A DNA stretch of 64,000 bases from Tetranychus cinnabarinus (lineage: Eukaryota > Arthropoda > Arachnida > Trombidiformes > Tetranychidae). This document shows positions 57,453-64,000 of the stretch, piece by piece. Position 1 is the stretch's first letter; the number at the start of each line of letters is the position of its first letter. The DNA is taken from contig WHVY01000004.1 in NCBI GenBank assembly GCA_022266195.1, forward strand, positions 2,559,501-2,623,500. Reading direction: 5' to 3'. The translations under genes were made by a program, and so were the position numbers. The notes below the pieces were generated by a model. It searched no databases, was not told the DNA's origin, and was given only the letters and a program-made list of their open reading frames with translations.

Positions 57453-58816
57453 GGTTGTTGCTAAAAAGCTAAAAACACAATTGTAACACTTATGCACAAA
57501 TTGACACAAACACTGAAAGAAAAATGGGTAAAAAAGGGTAGAAATCGATTTCTATCGTATTTAGACTCTGTCAGTTTATGAGGACATGTAAACTGGATCC
57601 ATTGGTGGGCTTCGAAAGTTTCTCTGATCAATAGTTTTCGAGAAAATCGAGGTCAAAATTGAAACTTCGATCGCTTTTTGTGCAATACTGGAAGCAGATT
57701 TTATCATGAAACTCATTTTTTCTATGTAACTTTGAATGATCAATCAGAGAATGCCCTTTGTTGCATCAAATAAAACTTTGACTTTCTTTAAAACAGATCA
57801 CTTTGATTTTCAGTTAAATCGACTGTAATCTGTGACCATAAGAGTTAGAGAACTGAAACTCATTATTGATCCATAAGAATTGTTTGTACACATAAAGAAA
57901 CAAATACTTTTTTCGGTCTATCATCAGTTCTTTTGATTTTGGCCGTTGGACTAAAAACTTTGAGTCTAGATATTTCGATAATGGCATCACCTACAAATAT
58001 CATTCTTTCAGTAATCATTAGATTTAAATACGGTCAATAACACAATATGATTGAATATTCAAGAAATTTGAGTTTATTCATTCAATACTCAATATTCTTC
58101 TGACACATAATACATAATACCATTTACTTTTGCTAATCACTTATCAAATCTGGTAACATGAAAATACAATGCTATAACATTTTTTCTAGCATCTTGAATA
58201 ATTTAATATTGCACTATATTATAATTCATCATGAAATATAATATTTAGTCGAAGAATGATCATTGTAAGTACTATCATTCTCGAATTATCGAGGCTAAAA
58301 GTTTTTTACTCCAAAGGCCAAAATCAAGATAACTATTGGTAGATCGAAAAAAGCATTTGATCAATGATGTGTAGAAACGATTTTTATGGACAAATAATAA
58401 GTTTCAGCTCTCTCAATCCCACGGCCACAGAAAAAGGCCGGTTAAACTAAAAATCGAACTTATCTGTTTTACAGAAAGTCAAAGTTTTATTTAATTTAAC
58501 AAAGGGCTGTTTCTGATTGGCGATCAAAAGTTACATCAGGAGAATGAGTTTCTCTAATAAATCTGATTCCATTATTACGCAAAACGCGATCGAAGTTTCA
58601 AATTCGACCTCGATTTTCTCGAAAACTATTGATCAGAGAAGCTTTTAAATCGCACTGAAGGACCCAGTTTTGATGTCCCTACGTAGTAACAATGTCTAAA
58701 TTTGGAAGAGATTCATTTTTACCCGTTTTTGCTTGTTTATAACCATTTGTCTGTCATTATTTGTGTCAATTTGTGCATAAATGCTACAATTGTGTCTAAC
58801 TGTGTCTTTAGTAACA
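57453..58816. mobile_element. Complete long fold-back element, about 1.36 kb (copy 3)
   Basis: The left arm (about 57453-58050) and the right arm (about 58230-58816) are reverse complements over most of their length. For example, GATCAATAGTTTTCGAGAAAATCGAGGTC at 57629 pairs with the complement of GACCTCGATTTTCTCGAAAACTATTGATC near 58608, and GCACAAATTGACACAAACAC at 57494 with the complement near 58760-58780. The centre (~58050-58230) is AT-rich. The longest open frames are trivial, so the element is non-autonomous. It is the reference copy for the partial copies at 1, 42931, 62030, 62362 and 63270. Confidence 0.85.
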
Positions 58817-59697
58817 AACTTAAACCAACTGTACATAATAGGTTAAAGGAACTGAAAATTAAAGTTAGAATGCGTTAAATGATTGTGTAATTAGTTTTAA
58901 CTTTCAACGAAATTATTTCACTCAACTTATTAAACTTGAGACTACTGAATTTAAGACTGAAGAATCGATCGAAAAGAAGAAGATAAAAGTGCTTCAAACC
59001 CAATGGCCTTTCAAGCATAAACTACTTCTCATAAAGATAGCAATATTCTTATTCTTTGCTCAACATTGACAAACTGCTTGGTCCAAAAATCTAAAGTCCA
59101 AAACAATGCCGTTCAATGGCCCATAGCTGCATTCGAGTTCACATTTTGTTTCATCTAACCCATTGGCTTTTGCCAGTTTAATTTAACTTAATAGAGGCTT
59201 CGATCTTCTTCTTTTGCAGTTTTGGTTAAAGAAACTAAATTGTGAAGATGTCCAACTTATTAGTGTATGGGATTAACAAGGTGAGTTTAGTGAAAGCTAA
59301 TCAACGCTAATTAAACAGCAAAAGCATAGCTTAAAAAAATATGTAGCGATGGCATCCATTGAGAAACTTAATATTGCTTTTGATACGAAAAGTCAAAATC
59401 TATGTTTCAAATGGAAGGTTCCTCATCTTAATTTGAAAATATTAATAACCTACGAGAACTGAAAATTAATCAGCTTGAATTTTTAAAATAATTTAACAAT
59501 TAAGTGAATTTCGGTTTGAATCAGACTTTTTCGTGTTTATATTTATTTTAACCAACCAAATGCTTTGACACCAATATCGAATAAAAGAAATAAAATATTT
59601 ATCCAAAATCGCTAAAATTATTTTTATTGTCTTGTCTAAATTGTTTTTGGTTAAATTACATTGTATTTTAACACCTTTATGCTTTCGCAAAAATAAT
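58817..59697. other. Intergenic region / 3' flank of the exonuclease gene
   Basis: No gene recognised. The minus-strand 3' UTR of the exonuclease probably occupies its right end. Confidence 0.45.
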
Positions 59698-61599
59698 TTA
59701 TTTTATGGTAACTTTGTTTTTCGTCGAGTCCTTTTTCAGGAGCGCTTTCATTAAAACTTCGTAGTTAATTGCTCTTTCTTGACACCAGCTTTCAAGTTTT
59801 TCGTGAATTTCCAGCAATACGTATGCATCAGTTGCGGCATAAACAATTTTATCAGTAGTGAGAGGTCTCATCGCCCAATTAGTGTATTGGTCATCTTTAA
59901 CGAGGTATTTCCCTAAAACTGTATAAGCTGACTTGGATAAACCTCCAGATGAAGCAGGATAATCAGTTAAAGGTATTTTGAACGCTTGTACGAGTGATTT
60001 ATGAAATTGCGAATAATCAATAAAACTTTCTGGTTTGGTTTCGATATTCATGTCAGTAATCAATTCAGAAATAGCTCGTAAATCGTTATGGATCGAGAAT
60101 CCTAATTTGATAAGATTAGGGTTATTGATGATCGCATTGACAAAGGTGGCCCATTCACTATCCCGACACAGTTCAACTGCATCGACCACAAAAATCCGAT
60201 CTTGACAGGCAATTTGTACTAGCGCTGCTTTTGGATTACATTCATTGAGTAAGCCCAGCTTCGGTTTCCATTCCGTATCGATAGCTAGTAATGGATGCTG
60301 AATAAATCAATTTAGTAGAATATTTGAAATGAATATTGAAATTTTATGATCATACTTACTTTAGTAATATAAGAGTTCATTGATTTAAATTTCTCATGAC
60401 TATTGATATAAAAAATTTTATCATCTGGCAAGTCAACTTCATATTTTTCAGGTTCAACTGAAACAAGTTTTGGATTCTGATCGGAAATTATTTTGCCACT
60501 ACCAAGTCTAGATAAAGGTCTGTCAGGTTTAGAACGGTTACTTAATAGTGACTCTGGCCACTCGTTTTCTGGTATACGATGTAAATGAGCCAAACGTCTA
60601 GCTTCCTCGTATTGTTCATAGTTAGCAAGGTCATAAATTAGCTCCAGTACAAGATTACTGTCCTCTGATGCTGGACTATCCAGGTCAAACACTGAATCTA
60701 TCATTGTTTCCCAAGTCCTTTTGTCCATAGGTTTGCGCTGTAATCAATGGATTAGAACCGAGAACAGATCAGGTGAAAATGCATTAAGACCTTGAATAAA
60801 GGACACTTACCTGTTCGTACCTTCGCCTGAAAAGGAATTTAATCGCATTCATTTTAGCATTGTAATCTATTCTGGGGCAAAGTTGTATCGGGACTTTATA
60901 CTCTCGAGCCAAACGTTTAGCAAATTTAGCTATTCCTTTATCATTGAGCAAGCAAAAATTAGCACCAGGAATATCTCGAGCAAAAGACGCCAACTCTTCT
61001 GCATTATCAATATATTTATCCATACATGCAACAACATCCTGAGCGATAGCTGGATCTTGTCTCATCAATTGTTCAACCACACTGATTCTAGTTTGGCATA
61101 TCAAAGGGACATAAATATCTTGCATATTAAATTCACGAATAATCTTAGCATATATAGCAAACCATGCTGCAGATGAAAATTTTTTCTCATTGACCGTTTT
61201 CTGAAGCAAACGAATCCTATCCGCTTTAGGTAAACTTTCCACATGATAATATTTACAGATTGTGCTGATCCAAGCTTCACTTTCTCTATAGATGGCGAAT
61301 TGACACGCCGGCAGAATTAATTTCTGTTCCAGAAACGCTTCTTCTATTGTTGCTTGGTTTCTATCCACAAAATCTTTGAAGCATTTCAACGCTTGAATAC
61401 TGATAGGTTCGTGTTTATGTGACTTTCTTAAATTGCGGGTATCCAAAGCATAGAATAATGATAGAGCACTGTCATAAATCGTTTTCTTGTATTTCATGAA
61501 GTACTTGTCAAGGTAGGGTCCGATTTTTTCATCTGTATCAATGTGCGTCAGGTTCATATTTTTCCATTTATCGGTAATTTCGGAAATGTCTTTATCCAT
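59698..61599 (-). CDS. EXD3: DEDDy 3'-5' exonuclease, EXD3 / Nibbler / mut-7 family
   Basis: Three exons: 60811-61599, 60360-60737 and 59698-60297, all phase 0, 588 residues. Donors are GTAAGT at both introns; acceptors TTACAG and ATTCAG. ATG 61599 (MDKDISEITDKWK) is the first in-frame Met; the frame runs on to 61650 from a TTG. Residues about 1-300 are the helical N-terminal domain typical of Nibbler. The exonuclease domain begins at about 390: AIDTEWKP (Asp and Glu of motif I), IHNDLRAI (motif II) and YAATDAYVLLEI (motif III, with Tyr of the DEDDy class). In flies Nibbler trims 3' ends of miRNAs and piRNAs; mut-7 acts in worm RNA silencing. A role in small-RNA maturation here is inference from the family. 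Confidence 0.9.
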
Positions 61600-62029
61600 G
61601 TCGAGGATGATAACACAATAAAAGGAAGATGGACGAAAGGAGAAACTCAATGGTCAATGAAAATGGCTAAAAACACTGGTTTAGTTAAAAAGCTGGGCAA
61701 GTTAAAACGTTGGTTAAGTTAAAATCACTTGCTGACACAAGATGACTAAAAAGCTAAACACAAGGATCATTCGTTTTAAAGCTTTCAAAATCAAATAATT
61801 CAACCCTCATTGGTCATTTTTATATTAACAGGTTGAGGCGGCAATTTAAAAATTAATTATTAGATTGAAATTTTCATTAAAAAAGAAATTTGAATAGAAA
61901 AAATAGATATCAAGTGAATAATTGTTCAAATGTGATTTATATATTGGCGCAAAACGAGCATCTTCTGGGTCCAACTGAAAAGTAGAATGAAATGAGATGT
62001 GAATACTCATGAAAAATTTGTACAAAATA

Positions 62030-62330
62030 AAGATAAAATTGAGTTCGAAATTGAAAATTCGACCGCCTTTTGTACAATAATGAAATCCTATTTTTCATGA
62101 AACTCGTTTTGTTAATGTAACTTTTCATGATCAACCAGAAATGCACTTTTTACACGCAATAAAACTTTGTGTTTATGTTTCTTGAGAAAAGGCTGAGTCA
62201 ATTTTATTTCAACTTAATCGCCATTGAATTGAAGAGTTTAATTGTATTTGTCAATCTTGCTAACAATTTGTTTGCTCAATGAGAAAAAAAGTAGTGCAAA
62301 AGAATATGCCATCTGATAAATTCCTAATTT
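62030..62330. repeat. Fold-back left-arm fragment joined to a ~135-bp repeat
   Basis: 62035-62180 matches the left arm (GTTCGAAATTGAAAATTCGACC, GCCTTTTGTACAATAATG, CATGAAACTCGTTTTG). 62190-62325 is the ~135-bp sequence also present at 42800-42935. In the intron copy the same two modules occur in the opposite order. Confidence 0.75.
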
Positions 62331-62361
62331 TCAATCCAACACTATTCTACTATTCTACTAT

Positions 62362-63250
62362 TCAGTTTTACCTAAAAAGACACACTTAGGCACAAATTCA
62401 CACAAATACTGAAAGACAAATCGGCAAAAACTGGCAGAATGAATTTAATGAGTTTAAAACTTTGAGCTTCGATATTTCGAGAATGATATGCTTTGAGCAA
62501 ACATTAGATTTTATGATGCATAATGATGTAGCGATTCACCATAAATACTGAGTTATTCAAGATTCTACAAAATAAGTTACTTGTGTATTACTTGTGTTAC
62601 CAGATTTGATAAATGATTAATAATAGTTAATGAAGCACAAATCTTATATGCTAGAAGGATATTCATGTTTAAATGAATTGACTTAGATTTATTCGCTATT
62701 CAGTCATGCTATGTTATTGCCCAGAATGTAATCTAACGATTAGTCAAGAAATCATGATTGTAGGTGATGCACTTATCTAATTATCGAGACTCAAAGTTTT
62801 TAATTCAAAGGCCAAAATCAAGATAACTGTTGATAGATCGATGAAAATTATTTGGTCCCTGATGTGTACAAACAATTCTTATGCTCCAATACTAACTTTC
62901 AGTTCTCTAACTTTTATGGCCACAGATAGAGGCCGGTTTATCTGAAAATCGAACTTATCTGTTTTACAGAAAGTCAAAGTTTTATTTCATGTAACAAAGG
63001 CCAAAGTTTGCAATCACAAGGGTACATCATTTAGATGGGTTTCTCGAAGAGATCTGCCTCCTTTATTGCACAAAACGCGATCGAAGTTTAAATTTCGAAC
63101 TTGATTTTCTCTAAAACTATTAATCAAAGAAACTTTTAAATCGCACAACAGTTTTGATGTCTCTACAAACCGACAGAGTCTAAATTTGATTGGAATTCAT
63201 TTTTACTCGTTTTTGTCCATTTTACCCATTTGTCTTTCAGTATGATGGGA
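62362..63250. repeat. Fold-back element with deleted left arm (copy 4)
   Basis: It starts with the terminal words GACACACTTAGGCACAAATTCACAC and CAAATACTGAAAG, then jumps to the centre-proximal GAGTTTAAAACTTTGAGCTTCG, so most of the left arm is lost. The right arm (about 62750-63245) is nearly complete: GGCCAAAATCAAGATAACTG, CGAACTTATCTGTTTTACAG, AACGCGATCGAAGTTTAAAT. Confidence 0.8.
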
Positions 63251-63269
63251 CATTTAATTGAAAAACTGA

Positions 63270-64000
63270 GCTTGTTTGACATCAAAAAGACACAGTTAAC
63301 ACAATTGAAACAGATATGCACTAATTGACACAAACACTGTAAGAAAAATGGGTAAAAAAGCGAAGTAATCGATTTCTATCGTATTTAGACTCTGTCAGTT
63401 TATGAGGACATCTAAACTGGATCCATTGGTGGGCTTCGAAAGTTTCTCTGATCAATAGTTATCGAGAAAACCGAGGTCAAAGTTGAAACTTCGATCGCCT
63501 TTTGTGCAATATTGGAAGCAGATTTTTTCATGAAAACTGATTTCGATGATGTGATTTTTGATAATTAACCAGAAAATGCATTTATTTTGAGAATTATAAT
63601 GTTCCGTTCCCATTAAAGCAGATAAGTTCGATTTTTGATCAAAACCACTTCATTCTGTGACCATAAGAGTTAGCGAACTGAAAGTTAGTGTTGGAGCATA
63701 AAAATTGTTTCTACACATCAGGGATCAAATACTTTTTTCGGTCTATCAACAGTTCTCTTGATTTTGGCCTTTGAACTAAAAAATTTAAGTCTCGATATTT
63801 CGACATGGGCATCACCTAAAATTATGATTTTTTGACTAATCATTAGATTTCATTATGGTCAATAAAATAATATCATTGAATATCAAAGAAATGTGATTTA
63901 TTTCATTCAATACTGAATATTCATCTGACACATAATCAGTAACCATTTACTTTTGTTAAACTTTTATCAAATCTGGTAACATAAATATACAATGTTATAA
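63270..64000. repeat. Fold-back element, left arm and centre (copy 5), cut by window end
   Basis: It follows copy 4 almost directly. The start GTTTGACATCAAAAAGACAC and GACACAAACACTGTAAG match the terminal words, and GGATCCATTGGTGGGCTTCG through GCATCACCTAAAATTATGA follow the left arm of 57453-58816 closely. The right arm would lie beyond 64000. Confidence 0.85.

Noticed and set aside
1..64000. tRNA, rRNA or CRISPR features
   Set aside because: No clover-leaf with a convincing T-loop, no rRNA-like sequence and no regularly spaced short repeats were seen by eye; a tRNA scan could still find one.

Overview
This is a eukaryotic, AT-rich window with spliceosomal introns, polyadenylation signals and metazoan genes (class II PI3-kinase, Yorkie/YAP, RNase Z, EFTUD2, an EXD3/Nibbler exonuclease). 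It also carries a fungal-type carotenoid gene pair: a fused lycopene cyclase/phytoene synthase head to head with a phytoene desaturase. Among animals that combination is known mainly from aphids, some gall midges and spider mites. The compact genes, short introns and this arrangement point to a spider mite, most likely Tetranychus urticae or a close relative (inference from the sequence alone).

Layout. 1-0.85 kb: end of a long fold-back repeat. 2.6-3.6 kb: small secreted cysteine-containing protein. 4.3-5.1 kb: orphan membrane protein. 5.6-10.7 kb (-): class II PI3-kinase in one exon, without the usual C-terminal C2 domain. 10.7-18 kb: non-coding, with one large and one small hairpin. 18.0-18.9 kb (-): RING ubiquitin ligase with a two-helix membrane tail. 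20.1-20.6 kb (+): broken choline/ethanolamine-kinase fragment, bracketed by a ~187-bp direct duplication. 21.5-22.9 kb (-): Yorkie with a large polyglutamine tract. 25.6-29.3 kb (+): MOSPD2-like CRAL-TRIO protein. 31.7-33.2 kb (+): F-box protein. 33.3-35.7 kb (-) and 36.1-39.2 kb (+): RNase Z and EFTUD2 sharing a ~376-bp divergent promoter. 41.6-48.7 kb (+): tandem pair of SLC36-like amino acid transporters, each preceded by a related short upstream ORF. 49.1-55.7 kb: carotenoid cluster. 55.7-56.1 kb (-): unknown 93-residue protein. 56.9-58.8 kb: a MITE and a complete ~1.36-kb fold-back element. 59.7-61.6 kb (-): DEDDy 3'-5' exonuclease. 62.0-64.0 kb: further fold-back copies running off the window.

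How genes work together. The two carotenoid genes form a short pathway: GGPP to phytoene (synthase half), phytoene to a coloured desaturated carotene (desaturase), then ring closure (cyclase half). Their 556-bp shared upstream region suggests co-expression. The other genes are housekeeping or signalling genes without an evident common pathway. The best leads beyond known biology are the related upstream ORFs of the two transporters, the long fold-back repeat family, the start codon of EFTUD2 split by an intron, the truncated PI3K-C2, and the choline-kinase relic. Exon boundaries were placed by hand from reading frame, splice consensus and phase, without transcript data; residue positions are approximate.
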